Assembly (NCBI RefSeq): GCF_023701485.1
Contig: NZ_JAMQBK010000020.1
Span: 1-64,000, forward strand
Reading direction: 5' to 3'
Source of the DNA: Aporhodopirellula aestuarii
GTDB taxonomy: Bacteria; Planctomycetota; Planctomycetia; Pirellulales; Pirellulaceae
DNA: 64,000 bases
Position numbers and translations under genes: made by a program. Below are positions 1-8,911 of the stretch, one piece after another; the first letter of the stretch is position 1, and every line of letters begins with the position of its first letter. The notes under the pieces are model-generated. The model worked only from the letters and a program-made list of their open reading frames with translations. It was not told where the DNA came from and searched no databases.

Positions 1-279
1 GCCAGATGATTCCTGCATACTTGCTAGCAGGCGCATTGGATATTTGCCTCTCAAGAGCTGAGTTTCTCCGAGGCCGAAAAAGCGGGTAACGCACGCAATT
101 CGTCGGTCTTGTGGACACATCGATTCAATTACCGCAGGATTTCAAAAGTAGCGGAATCTCGCAAGCGGTTCGGTAACGCGGGACCGGACGGATTGCGTCG
201 TTCCGCTAATAAGTAGCACTCAACAATCAGTGTCTCTCGTGACTAACCGCTCGCGCCGTCCCATTCAAACGGGACGCAG
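1..279. other. Intergenic stretch with a dispersed repeat copy
   Basis: No gene is supported here; the HEAT-repeat gene ends at 280 on the minus strand. Positions 73-109 resemble 5768-5801: both carry a GCCGAAA-type start, then AAGCGGGTAACGC or its shortened form, then CGCAA and TCGGTCT. This suggests an intergenic repeat family rather than coding sequence. Confidence 0.5.
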
Positions 280-783
280 CTATTTCGCGGCCATGTCGAG
301 TTTCAACTCTTGCAAGGCACGATACGCGGCGATGGGTGCCGACAGTTTCGGCTCGACGCCCTCGAGTGCCTTCTTCACTTTATCGATCACCTCAACATGA
401 TTTCCGATTTTGCGAAACTCTTTCAATGAGTGATGTGCGACCTTGCAGTACTCAAGCGAATGGCAATCGCGGGTGATTCCGCTGAACACCGCCAGCAGGC
501 CGGGTTCACCCAAACTGGCAACGCCTTCCGCCGCCAACCACGCCACCTCATCGTCCTCATCCGTCATGGCGTGAACGAGTGGTAATGCTGCCACCGGACT
601 GCCGATGTCTGCGAGCGCTTTAGCCGCTTCCCAACGAACACGTTTGCGAGGGTCTACAAGTTCCGCAATCAATGCGTGCACAACTTCATGCCCTTGTGCG
701 GCAACGAGCGCTTTGCGTGCGCGGTCACGAACGACGCCATCATCGGAAGCAAGGTCGTTAATATTTCTTTCGATCGAGTTCAT
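280..783 (-). CDS. HEAT-repeat protein
   Basis: A 167-residue protein built of helical HEAT-like repeats, roughly residues 32-62 and 64-95, with the characteristic pattern VRWEAAKALADIGSP followed by DDEVAWLAAEGVASLG. Such repeats form a curved solenoid for protein contacts, and no catalytic motif is visible. No signal peptide or membrane segment is seen, so it is probably cytoplasmic. An open frame runs 19 codons further upstream, but the ATG at 783, giving MNSIERNI, fits a charged soluble start better. The gene stands alone and faces away from the SpoIIAA-like gene at 1122. The partner is unknown; bilin lyase-type and regulatory HEAT proteins look alike at this level. Confidence 0.75.
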   Translation of the reverse strand: MNSIERNINDLASDDGVVRDRARKALVAAQGHEVVHALIAELVDPRKRVRWEAAKALADIGSPVAALPLVHAMTDEDDEVAWLAAEGVASLGEPGLLAVFSGITRDCHSLEYCKVAHHSLKEFRKIGNHVEVIDKVKKALEGVEPKLSAPIAAYRALQELKLDMAAK

Positions 784-1121
784 TATCAGCCGCCGGAATT
801 GGGGGATGTGCGGGAGGGGAACAGGTGTCAGTAAACGCAACTATCGGGCCATCGCGTCCTTGACGCCCACAGGCGTCTTCACACGCCTCCTAAGTCGTTA
901 AAGGCGCTGTGATTCCGATTGACATCTTCAAAACGAGCAAGATTCGATGCGGCACATGTGCCACATCGTCACGTTAACCGCGGATAAAAGATGGCCGCCC
1001 GTGCACACCCATTCTAACACTCGTGCGCCCTGCGCTTACAAATACGCCCCCCGGTACATGAAATGCAATGTTTTCTGAATGTGACCCGGAAACCAATTCA
1101 CTAGCCTAAGGAGCACCAGAC
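784..1121. other. Divergent intergenic region
   Basis: This 338-base spacer lies between the divergent HEAT-repeat and SpoIIAA-like genes and should hold both promoters. A clear ribosome binding site, AAGGAG at 1108-1113, lies eight bases before the ATG at 1122. I see no convincing operator or RNA structure. Confidence 0.5.
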
Positions 1122-1502
1122 ATGTCCTTCAATCTCACCGAACATGCCGAAGGCAAAATCATCGAAGTCGAAATCTCGGGCAAACTTTCCAAAGAAGCCT
1201 ATGAGGCATTCGTGCCAATGACCGAAGCACGGATCAAGGAATTCGGCAAAGTCCGAATGCTCGTAATCTTGCATGACTTTCATGGATGGGACGCGGGGGC
1301 CTTGTGGGAAGACATCAAATTCGACTTCAAACACCACGCCCATATCGAACGTCTCGCCATCGTGGGCGAAACGAAATGGGAGAAAGGCATGGCAACTTTT
1401 TGCAAACCGTTCACTTCGGCAACGATCGAATACTTCGACATCACCGACGTCGCCAAAGCACGTCAATGGATTTTGGAAGACGCCGCGGTCGCCAAGCATT
1501 AA
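1122..1502 (+). CDS. SpoIIAA-like (STAS/SEC14-type) protein
   Basis: A 126-residue soluble protein matching the SpoIIAA-like family (PF11964). Alternating strands and helices include the segments KIIEVEISGKLSKEAYE and VRMLVILHDFHGW, followed by ALWEDIKFDFKHH and ERLAIVGETKWE, which are hallmarks of that family. The length equals the usual family size. The fold resembles SEC14 and STAS domains and may bind a small hydrophobic ligand or a partner; no enzyme activity is known to me. The start is well supported by AAGGAG at 1108-1113. It appears monocistronic, about 107 bases ahead of the DUF1003 gene on the same strand. Confidence 0.8.
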   Translation: MSFNLTEHAEGKIIEVEISGKLSKEAYEAFVPMTEARIKEFGKVRMLVILHDFHGWDAGALWEDIKFDFKHHAHIERLAIVGETKWEKGMATFCKPFTSATIEYFDITDVAKARQWILEDAAVAKH

Positions 1503-1609
1503 AAATCGCCCTGACGATTGATGAGTGCTTCCCCAACTACCTCCTCCCATGAGGCGATCCTTCCTCGATAGCCTCTCAGCGGACACCGGGAAGATAAGCA
1601 GTCTTCAAC

Positions 1610-2308
1610 ATGCATAACCATCAAAAAATCGTCTGCAGCGTCTGTCATAAATCGTTCTCGCTGTCGGAACTCATCCCGGCTCGCTTCGTCCGGCCGTTGA
1701 TAGCCGAACGCATCGCGTCGGAACACCCCGAATGGCGAGCCGATAGCTACATCTGCCAGAACGACCTGAACCGCTACCGCAGCCTCTACGTTCAAGACGT
1801 GCTCGAACAAGAACGTGGTGAACTCACCTCGCTCGAAAAAGAAGTTATCGACAGCCTTCGTGAGCACGATATTTTGACTCAAAACCTCAACGATGAGGTC
1901 GACGACCGAGCCACCGTCGGCCAGCGATTGGCGGACAAGGTCGCCAGCTTTGGGGGAAGTTGGACGTTCATCCTCTTTTTCGCGGGGGTGCTCGTTATTT
2001 GGATCACGATCAACTCGCTCGCGATGCTCGGCCGGCCGTTCGACCCGTTTCCGTTTATCTTGCTGAACTTGGTACTGTCCTGTTTGGCGGCCCTCCAGGC
2101 ACCCGTCATCATGATGAGCCAAAACCGACAGGAAACGAAAGATCGACTGCGAGCGGAAAACGACTATCGGATCAACCTCAAGGCAGAGCTCGAAATTCGA
2201 CACCTGCATTCCAAAATGGACCTATTACTGACTCATCAATGGCAACGGCTGCTAGAAATCCAACAGGTTCAGACCGATCTTCTCGAAGAGATGAGCAACA
2301 AGCGATAG
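1610..2308 (+). CDS. DUF1003 membrane protein with N-terminal CxxC
   Basis: A 232-residue protein with the DUF1003 arrangement. A cytoplasmic N-terminal part carries a CxxC pair (C9, C12) in a small knuckle-like motif, followed by a charged stretch (60-110). Two membrane helices lie at about 117-137 and 147-168, and the second ends in the family signature APVIMMSQNRQ. A charged helical tail (175-230) follows, with R/D/E-rich heptads that could form a coiled coil. DUF1003 proteins sit in the inner membrane and their role is unresolved. The CxxC could bind metal, but only one pair is obvious (C49 may contribute). The start is the ATG at 1610. Confidence 0.85.
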   Translation: MHNHQKIVCSVCHKSFSLSELIPARFVRPLIAERIASEHPEWRADSYICQNDLNRYRSLYVQDVLEQERGELTSLEKEVIDSLREHDILTQNLNDEVDDRATVGQRLADKVASFGGSWTFILFFAGVLVIWITINSLAMLGRPFDPFPFILLNLVLSCLAALQAPVIMMSQNRQETKDRLRAENDYRINLKAELEIRHLHSKMDLLLTHQWQRLLEIQQVQTDLLEEMSNKR

Positions 2309-2583
2309 CCTCGATGCGGAAAGGGGCATACACTGCGCGGTGAGGCACCACCGCGGTCGCCGACCATCCAAACTCGGCCCCTATGGCACCGAAATCGGTC
2401 ATTTTTACCGTATCCGGTGATCAAAATGCATTGTGGCGCGCCGTGTGCGTAAGGCGGTCGTCTCATCGGCAATACGCCATGTTAGAACGACGGTGATGGA
2501 AGGATCGGGGACGATCGGCGGCGGCTTTCTCACAGTGGTTTTAATCGTTTCCCAATGATTTCTTTCACTATTTGAGTTTACGC

Positions 2584-3312
2584 ATGACATTTTGTGTCGG
2601 TATCAAGGTCGCCGAAGGGATCGTTGCGCTCGCTGACACCCGCATCGTCAAAGGAAGCGAACAGGTCAACAAGCGAAAACTGGCCGAGTTCCAGCACGCC
2701 GGACAATCCCTCTTCACGATGACCAGCGGGCTGCGTTCCGTGCGAGACAAGACACTGACGTACGTTGACGAAACGCTGCGAAACGAAACAATCACACGTG
2801 ACCGCCTGTATCAATTCGTCAACTTATTTGGCGAGCAGCTCCGACGGGTCAAAACGGAAGACGGGCCCTCACTCGCTGCGAGCAATCATTCCTTCAATCT
2901 TCATGGGATCATCGGCGGACGACTGATAGCCGACGACAGTCCCCAAATGTTTTACGTATACCCGGAAGGCAACTGGGTTGAGACGTCCGTGGATTCGCCG
3001 TACTTCATGATCGGACGCACCTACTACGGTAAACCGATATTGGATCGGCTGTTGCGTTTTGATACCCCGATCGCCTCGGCGGTGGCTCTCGCGTTTCTGG
3101 CGTTCGACGCGACCCGCACGAGCGTAACCGACGTGGACTATCCCCTCGACCTCGCCGTACTCGCCAGTCACGAGACGAGTCCCCGCTTTCAACGTTTTAC
3201 CGAAGCGGAGCTTGCTCCTATTTCGGACCAGTGGACCCAAGCCTTGACCGAATCGCTCGCCAATCTGCCGATGCAGTGGGCGGCGCAGCTTATTCAACCT
3301 TCAAACTTTTAG
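2584..3312 (+). CDS. Proteasome-like peptidase, Anbu type
   Basis: A 242-residue N-terminal nucleophile hydrolase of the bacterial proteasome-like Anbu family, related to HslV and 20S beta subunits. The ATG at 2584 is followed directly by Thr, so removal of Met exposes Thr2 as nucleophile, giving TFCVGIKVAEGIVALADTR. D18 and the basic KRK cluster at 30-32 match the D and K of the family active site. An upstream in-frame TTG at 2572 would bury the Thr and is rejected. The next gene, eight bases downstream, is a transglutaminase-like protein, the usual Anbu neighbour. The alpha-E and ATP-grasp genes common in such operons are not adjacent. Confidence 0.88.
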   Translation: MTFCVGIKVAEGIVALADTRIVKGSEQVNKRKLAEFQHAGQSLFTMTSGLRSVRDKTLTYVDETLRNETITRDRLYQFVNLFGEQLRRVKTEDGPSLAASNHSFNLHGIIGGRLIADDSPQMFYVYPEGNWVETSVDSPYFMIGRTYYGKPILDRLLRFDTPIASAVALAFLAFDATRTSVTDVDYPLDLAVLASHETSPRFQRFTEAELAPISDQWTQALTESLANLPMQWAAQLIQPSNF

Positions 3313-3320
3313 ATCCAATC

Positions 3321-4151
3321 ATGACTGAAATACATATTGGCAGCACGCTGCAATACGACGTTCGCCAACGAACCGTTTTCTTGTTTCAAATCACCGCAGG
3401 ACTGACATCCCGACAACGCGTTGTCAACGAACAACTGAATTTTGATCCTTTTGTGGAAGTCGAAGATTGTCAGGTCGGTGTGGAGGGAAACCGCGTCCAC
3501 CGCGTCATCGTCGAACCGTGTCAGTTCTCGGTCAACTATCAAGCGACCGTCGACTTGAAGCAGGAGATCGACCCTCAGACCCAAATCGGCGAATCCAAGG
3601 TGGCTGAAATGCCCGCCGAAGTGCTCACGTACATGAACCCGAGCCGCTACTGCGAAAGCGATCTCCTCGGAAGATTTGCGTTTGAAGAGTTTGGGCAACT
3701 CGAGCGAGGATTCAGCCGAGTGCAGGCGATCTGTGATTGGGTTTACGATCACCTGGACTATACCCCTGGCAGCACGAATGCGACGACAACCGCCGCAGAT
3801 GTTTTGCTGCAACGTACCGGCGTTTGCCGAGATTATGCCCACTTGGCGATCGCGCTCTGTCGCGGCGTCGGGATTCCTGCCCGATACTTGTCTGGATACG
3901 CCGTCGATCTGCAGCCGCCAGATTACCACGGATTCATGGAAGCCTTTCTTGACGGCGAGTGGTACATGTTCGATCCGACCCGATTGGCATCCACGGTCGG
4001 TCTCGTTCGGATCGGCGTGGGTAGAGACGCCGCGGATGTCGCCTTCTCCACACTCACCGGTTCGGCATTGTTAATGCAGAAGAACGTGTGGGCAAACTTT
4101 GCTGAATCCAAGCCCAACCTGGACGAGCCGTCAGCCGTCTCGACGGCGTAG
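3321..4151 (+). CDS. Transglutaminase-like cysteine protease of the Anbu operon
   Basis: A 276-residue protein with an N-terminal beta-rich transglutaminase-associated domain (about 1-105) and a transglutaminase-like catalytic domain (about 125-225). The expected triad is visible: C169 in RTGVCRDYAH, H203 in PDYHGFMEAF and D218 in MFDPT. No signal peptide is seen, so a cytoplasmic role is likely. It starts eight bases after the Anbu-type peptidase stop, so the pair should be cotranscribed. Family members are thought to act as proteases or amide-processing enzymes rather than cross-linkers, and the substrate is unknown. A longer frame upstream overlaps the peptidase gene out of phase and was not used. 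Confidence 0.88.
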   Translation: MTEIHIGSTLQYDVRQRTVFLFQITAGLTSRQRVVNEQLNFDPFVEVEDCQVGVEGNRVHRVIVEPCQFSVNYQATVDLKQEIDPQTQIGESKVAEMPAEVLTYMNPSRYCESDLLGRFAFEEFGQLERGFSRVQAICDWVYDHLDYTPGSTNATTTAADVLLQRTGVCRDYAHLAIALCRGVGIPARYLSGYAVDLQPPDYHGFMEAFLDGEWYMFDPTRLASTVGLVRIGVGRDAADVAFSTLTGSALLMQKNVWANFAESKPNLDEPSAVSTA

Positions 4152-4393
4152 CCATTTCGCCGTCTTGACAGAGCGGAATAATCGAAGCGTGATACAGACA
4201 TCGCGTACGGTCCCTACTTAGAAACCGGTCTGTCCGTCTGCAAGCACGCCTCCACCTCAACGCCGCTGCGGTGAAGCAAACGCATCACCGCGTCGCGTGT
4301 CCTTTCCCAGGTCTGACGTCGCGATTTGAAACACCACGCGACACGCGGCGGATAGAACATCTTGCTTGTCCCCTTATTAAACTTGCGATTGAG

Positions 4394-5473
4394 ATGACCA
4401 AACTATTCCAACCGCTGACGATCAAAGACGTCACCATGCGAAACCGCATCGCGGTCTCACCGATGTGCCAATACTCGTCAAACGATGGAATGCCTAACGA
4501 CTGGCATCTCGTGCACCTGGGCTCACGTGCTGTAGGCGGTGCAGGATTGGTGGTTGTGGAAGCGACCGCGGTATCACCGGAAGGGCGAATCAGCCCCGCG
4601 GACAGCGGCATCTACACCGACGACCACGTGGAACCGTTTGCTAAAATCGCTCGCTTCCTGGAGGGGCACGGCGCCGTCGCGGGGATCCAACTCGCCCACG
4701 CCGGGAGGAAGGCGAGTGTGCGGAAACCTTGGGAAGGTGACAATTCGATCGACAGCGACCAGGGTGGTTGGGACACGATCGCACCGTCGGCAATCGCGTT
4801 CGGCGAGAATATTCCCAAAGTTCCGTGTGAAATGTCGGTCGACGATATCAAACGGGTTCAGTCTCACTTTGTCGACTCAGCCAAACGGGCCCTCGCAGCG
4901 GGTTTTCGATTCTTGGAAATCCATTTCGCTCACGGTTATCTCGCGCACGAGTTTTATTCGCCACTGTCCAACAAACGTGACGACGAATATGGAGGCAGCT
5001 TCGAGAACCGGATTCGATTCCTAACCGAAACCTTCGCCGCCGTACGAGAGGTCTGGCCCGCACACCTGCCGCTCGCGGCACGACTGTCGGTCACCGACTG
5101 GGTGGAGGGCGGCGTGACGATCGAAGAATCGATCGAGTTGACCAAACGATTAAAATCGGCGGGACTCGACATGCTCGACGTCAGCCACGGATTTGTGATT
5201 CCTGGCGTTGATGCGGTTCCATGGTCGCCCGGCATGATGTTACCGCATGCGGATCAAATCGGCCGCGAAGCCGAAATTCTGACGACGACGAGTTGGTTAA
5301 TCACGAAACCACAGCAGGCCGAGGACGCAATCGCGTCAGGACAGGTCGACATGGTAATGCTAGCCAGAGAAATATTGCGTGACCCCTATTGGCCGTACCA
5401 TGCGGCGAAAGAACTGGCCGTCCCGACGGCAAGTGAAATATTGCCGGTGCAGTACGCCCGCGCCGCAAAATAG
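4394..5473 (+). CDS. NADH:flavin oxidoreductase, old yellow enzyme (YqjM-like)
   Basis: A 359-residue FMN-dependent ene-reductase of the bacterial YqjM class. Diagnostic residues are the redox-tuning C25 and Y27 (SPMCQYS), the substrate-binding pair H177 and H180 with the downstream tyrosine (FAHGYLAHEFYSP), and the segment NKRDDEYGGSFENR that follows. The reaction is NAD(P)H-dependent reduction of activated C=C bonds such as enones and nitro-olefins, in the cytoplasm. An open frame runs 41 codons further upstream without homology-like content, so the ATG at 4394 (MTKLFQPLTI) is preferred. It appears to be a single-gene unit, and the physiological substrate cannot be read from context. Confidence 0.9.
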   Translation: MTKLFQPLTIKDVTMRNRIAVSPMCQYSSNDGMPNDWHLVHLGSRAVGGAGLVVVEATAVSPEGRISPADSGIYTDDHVEPFAKIARFLEGHGAVAGIQLAHAGRKASVRKPWEGDNSIDSDQGGWDTIAPSAIAFGENIPKVPCEMSVDDIKRVQSHFVDSAKRALAAGFRFLEIHFAHGYLAHEFYSPLSNKRDDEYGGSFENRIRFLTETFAAVREVWPAHLPLAARLSVTDWVEGGVTIEESIELTKRLKSAGLDMLDVSHGFVIPGVDAVPWSPGMMLPHADQIGREAEILTTTSWLITKPQQAEDAIASGQVDMVMLAREILRDPYWPYHAAKELAVPTASEILPVQYARAAK

Positions 5474-5927
5474 AACTGCCCATCGACAAGAGCGTCTTGC
5501 CGACGGCATTCGCCAAACGTAATCCAAGACACTCAGAAAACTGATGTGGCGTTGGGAACGCTTCCAACGACGAACCTGGAAGGGCGGATGCGACTAGCGA
5601 GCTGCGAGTCACACGCAAGCCGACAGCCCCCGTAGCCGGGTGCGTTTCCGCGGTCGACTCGCCCGTTAGTTTTGCACGTTCGTTCAGTCGACGGGTCGCG
5701 CAGCGCTCAATGGAGAGGGTTAGCTTTTGGCGGGGGTTTTGGAGTTTTCGCCCCTCACTCTCACGTAGCCGAAAGCGGGTAACGCTCGCAACTCTCGGTC
5801 TCGGAAAGACCGAGCTACGTGAAAAGTGACGTTACCCTGCTAATTCGCTATCAGAAATGCAATCGCCGACCCAGATACTGACGGAGACCACCGGCATGGA
5901 TCGGAGGATGCCAGAAACGGTAGCGTG
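5474..5927. other. Convergent intergenic region with hairpin repeat
   Basis: A 454-base gap between the ends of the oxidoreductase gene (plus) and the small lipoprotein gene (minus). No coding frame is convincing. It contains the structured repeat listed at 5762-5821, which could end transcription from both sides. Confidence 0.6.
5762..5821. repeat. Nested inverted repeat, dispersed intergenic element
   Basis: The outer arms CACGTAGC (5762-5769) and GCTACGTG (5814-5821) pair perfectly. The inner arms CTCGGTCT (5794-5801) and AGACCGAG (5807-5814) form a second stem with a five-base loop, sharing one base with the outer arm. The internal part, GCCGAAAGCGGGTAACGCTC from 5768, recurs with small changes at 73-109. 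The position between convergent genes suits a bidirectional terminator or a REP-like element. Confidence 0.6.
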
Positions 5928-6122
5928 CTAACCTTGCGGGTCCGCCTTGTAGGCATTTTCAGCCTCTTCGTAGCCGGCCGCCGCCGCTTGCTCCGACTCT
6001 TCGACCATCTGTCGATATTGCTCGATCTCCGACAGGCTCGCCCCGTCAGCAACATTCGATGGCTGAGCTTCACCACAACCGACAAACATCGCCAGGCCTA
6101 TGAGGATGACTAACTTTTTCAC
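5928..6122 (-). CDS. Small lipoprotein downstream of DUF1559 gene
   Basis: A 64-residue protein with a lipoprotein signal: MKKLVILIGLAMFVGC, with the lipobox FVGC placing the lipidated cysteine at residue 16. The mature part of about 49 residues is acidic and Ala/Glu-rich with a helical stretch (SLSEIEQYRQMVEESEQ). The start is GTG at 6122. It lies downstream of the DUF1559 gene at 6304-7563 on the same strand, separated by a hairpin (6241-6274). The same order, a DUF1559 gene, a hairpin and a tiny lipoprotein, recurs at 56180-57745, which supports it being a real gene. Function unknown. Confidence 0.75.
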   Translation of the reverse strand: MKKLVILIGLAMFVGCGEAQPSNVADGASLSEIEQYRQMVEESEQAAAAGYEEAENAYKADPQG

Positions 6123-6240
6123 TTTGATATTCCGTACGCAAAAAAAATTGATGGTTTAAAAATAGTTCTTCGGTATTGCCCCGCCAACGGCGAATGACTC
6201 GCTTGGCAACGCGTTGTCAGGAAGAAACTTCGCTAGCAAG

Positions 6241-6274
6241 GGACGTGGCCACTTAGATTCAAGCGACCACGTCC
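6241..6274 (-). terminator. Hairpin between DUF1559 gene and small lipoprotein
   Basis: The arms GGACGTGG (6241-6248) and CCACGTCC (6267-6274) pair perfectly around an 18-base loop, 29 bases after the DUF1559 stop codon. There is no strong T run, so it may act as a partial terminator or an mRNA stabiliser between the two genes. Confidence 0.5.
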
Positions 6275-6303
6275 TCGATGGATCCTAACAACCAAAATCT
6301 CGA

Positions 6304-7563
6304 CTACAGTTCGGCTTCGATGACTTCTTTGGCAGCACGTGTACCCAACGCACCCCAGAGTCCCATCTTGCTCTGTCCACCTGGATTGAGCCATTTGTTG
6401 ATCAGCCACTCCGGTCGCGTCGTTGCGGAGTTAGCATTTCCGGATTCAATCGAATCGGTGATAAACTTCACAGCACCGTCCGCCATGAGGACGTGAACGC
6501 CACCTTGGTGACGACTGGAGGCACTCCACCATCCGTCTCCACCGGCGTTGAATCCGGTGCACACGGCACTGTTGGGAGGATTCGCGGTGAAGAATCCGGA
6601 GAAGGCTTGGTTGTAGTGTGCCCAACGATAGCCGCGACCATCGGTCGGTCCCGCAGTTGCGTAGCTGTCGTTCCAGAACTGCGGCCGCGTCGAATCGATT
6701 TCGGGTTGGCAGCGATTGATCACTGGCGGAATGTCGCGAATCGACGACCAACCGCTTCCTTCGGACTGGTGGCTGAGAGCCATCGTTCGGTTGTCGCGAT
6801 CACCCAGATCGGTTGCGATTTCACCGGCGGCGATCGTGTTGGCGAGGCCGTCCAAGATGTCTCGGAAGCGGGTCTTGTTGACGCCCCGGAAGACGCCACG
6901 CTGCGAGGCACGGCATTCTTCGACAAGGTTCGCCTTGTGTTCCCAAACACCTCCCACTCGTTGCAGGTCGCCTTCGGCACGGTCGCAACAATCACCTAAG
7001 CACGCCGCGTAGTTGGTACGGCCCAGTGAAGGAAGTCCTTTGCCCGGATCGCTTGGACAACGCAGTGTTGGGATCTCAGTGGCCCATGGGAAATAAGCGA
7101 TGTCCTCGGGAGTCGGGCCCATCGCTGGAAAAGGCGCGCCTGCCGCACGTCGTGCTTGAACCGAACCGCTCGGGTTCGCTGCCGGAGGCGAGTTTCCGAG
7201 GGTGTCTTCGTTCATCGGATTGGAAATTTGTTCCCAGATCGCTTGCTGCTCCATAAACGGTGTTAAGCCAACGAGGAAGCTCAGTTTGCTCATATTCGAC
7301 ACTTCCGATGGACGCCACTGGTTCGCCGTCATGTTGTCGATCGTGCCGCCGCCATGAACGGGAAGCTGTCTGTACGCGGAGTGGTAGTTGTGGATGGCCA
7401 AACCAATCTGCTTGAAGTTGTTACTGCAACTCATCCGACGAGCCGCTTCACGAGCGGCCTGTACCGCTGGCAACAACAATCCGACCAAAACACCAATAAT
7501 TGCGATGACGACGAGCAGCTCCACCAACGTGAACGCGCGTCGCTTGAGTGAGATTCGATTCAT
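6304..7563 (-). CDS. DUF1559 prepilin-like protein with H-x9-DG motif
   Basis: A 419-residue protein of the planctomycete DUF1559 family. The N-terminus has a type IV prepilin-like motif, [20 protein letters not shown], followed by [12 protein letters not shown], implying processing by a prepilin peptidase and membrane or pseudopilus assembly. The C-terminal signature H352-x9-D362-G363 (HQGGVHVLMADG) is present, and the tail [19 protein letters not shown] closely matches the paralogue at 56180-57415. These proteins are strongly expanded in planctomycetes, and their role in surface structures or secretion is unproven. The ATG at 7563 precedes the basic pre-segment. A small lipoprotein gene follows. 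Confidence 0.92.
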   Translation of the reverse strand: MNRISLKRRAFTLVELLVVIAIIGVLVGLLLPAVQAAREAARRMSCSNNFKQIGLAIHNYHSAYRQLPVHGGGTIDNMTANQWRPSEVSNMSKLSFLVGLTPFMEQQAIWEQISNPMNEDTLGNSPPAANPSGSVQARRAAGAPFPAMGPTPEDIAYFPWATEIPTLRCPSDPGKGLPSLGRTNYAACLGDCCDRAEGDLQRVGGVWEHKANLVEECRASQRGVFRGVNKTRFRDILDGLANTIAAGEIATDLGDRDNRTMALSHQSEGSGWSSIRDIPPVINRCQPEIDSTRPQFWNDSYATAGPTDGRGYRWAHYNQAFSGFFTANPPNSAVCTGFNAGGDGWWSASSRHQGGVHVLMADGAVKFITDSIESGNANSATTRPEWLINKWLNPGGQSKMGLWGALGTRAAKEVIEAEL

Positions 7564-8378
7564 AATTTCATCCTTCTAAAACCAAGGCTTTAATGGGGCA
7601 CTATGCACCGCAATCAGCGGCACAAGGGGCTGTTAACAATCTGCATGCCCATGACCTTATCGGAGATCGAAGCCAGATGCGACACTTTCTGGCCAATTTG
7701 GATGATTTTTTGAACATTTTTTCGACGCGATTGTCTATACATTTCCGCGATTCTTTGATTCTTGCGGCATTCGCAACCAAAACCACTCAATTTTTGGCAC
7801 GTCCATTGCACCGCACACTGCCTCTGAGTGATGATCCGACCCTCAATCGGAGGACTGCGCTTGCGAGACCCCAAACACGGGCTTTCGTACTCCCTTCCAC
7901 CACCAATCAGAAGAGGGTGGTTGCTCGAAGATTTCCCGGTCCTCCGTAGCCACTTCAACATGAAACAGCGCCGCTCTTGGCGAAGGACGACCGAAGGTCT
8001 CCGAGTCGCGAGGCGAGCGAAACGAAACTTCGCCACCTCGTTTTGCGCCGTCGCTCTCGGTTGACCGCCCGAGCACGGAACCGGCGCTAATGTCTCCTCA
8101 ACGAGCTTGGCCAGAATCCAAGACATCACCGCACTCATCCGCTTGCGACGCTGGAGCGAAACGATTGGTGGACATCAAGACGCCCGCCAACTCGAACACC
8201 TTAGGCTGGTCCGTGCCACGCGGACGGGGTCCACACACGATTCCTGGCACTTTTTGATCAAACCAAACTCGCCAATAGTTCCCGGACACCTATGCGGTTA
8301 ATCTCAACGCGCAGCCCGACCGCTTCCCGACCAGGACCGTCGTCGTTGAGGTTGCCTGCGTTTGTGCCAAACGTATGT
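7564..8378. other. Long gene-poor spacer
   Basis: These 815 bases separate the DUF1559 gene from the end of the OsmC gene, both on the minus strand. Short frames exist on both strands. The one at 8098-8289 (minus, 63 codons, starting MSGNYWRVW) has a fairly coding-like composition but no recognisable domain and no ribosome binding site that I trust, so it is not called. The AT-rich part at 7695-7765 could hold the promoter of the DUF1559 gene. Confidence 0.5.
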
Positions 8379-8810
8379 TCAGCCTGCGTCTTGCAATCTC
8401 GCATCCATCGAGATCTCGGCGTTGAGCAATTTCGATACGGGGCACTCCGCCTTGGCTTTTCCGGCTGCATCGGCGAAGGCATCCGGGGTCGCTCCCGGGA
8501 CGATTGCCGTCACGTCCAAATGAACCTTGGTAATCGCAAAACCACCCTCTTTCTGCTCGAGTGTGACGGTCGCCTCCGTCGAGATCCGCTCGGCCACCAA
8601 GTCGGCTTGCCCGAGAATATTCGATAATGCCATCGAAAAGCATCCCGCGTGCGCCGCCCCGATCAACTCCTCGGGATTGGTTTCGCCGGCCCCCTCAAAT
8701 CGAGACTTGAAAGTGTAGGGAGTGTCTTGCAGCGCCGAGCTCTTCGTCGACAACCGCCCGGATCCTTCTTTGAGGCTACCTTCCCAGACGGCGGATGCTT
8801 TGTGTTTCAT
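8379..8810 (-). CDS. osmC: OsmC-family peroxiredoxin
   Basis: A 143-residue OsmC/Ohr-superfamily thiol peroxidase that reduces organic hydroperoxides. The two catalytic cysteines are C57 (AHAGCFSMALS) and C123 (KAECPVSKLL), and the N-terminal KHKASAVWEGSLKEGSG fits the OsmC rather than the Ohr branch. Length is normal. The ATG at 8810 has AAGGAG eight bases upstream, so the TTG two codons earlier is rejected. It lies 101 bases downstream of the zinc alcohol dehydrogenase gene on the same strand, suggesting a two-gene stress or detoxification unit. The enzyme should be cytoplasmic and rely on dithiol reductants such as lipoyl proteins. Confidence 0.9.
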   Translation of the reverse strand: MKHKASAVWEGSLKEGSGRLSTKSSALQDTPYTFKSRFEGAGETNPEELIGAAHAGCFSMALSNILGQADLVAERISTEATVTLEQKEGGFAITKVHLDVTAIVPGATPDAFADAAGKAKAECPVSKLLNAEISMDARLQDAG

Positions 8811-8911
8811 CGTCAAACTCCTTGAAATAGCTAATTGGTTTTCATTTCCCGATGACCGCGGGTACGTTCGTTAGCTTCAGCCAACGACACAGTGGCGAGC
8901 CTCTTCCGCGA

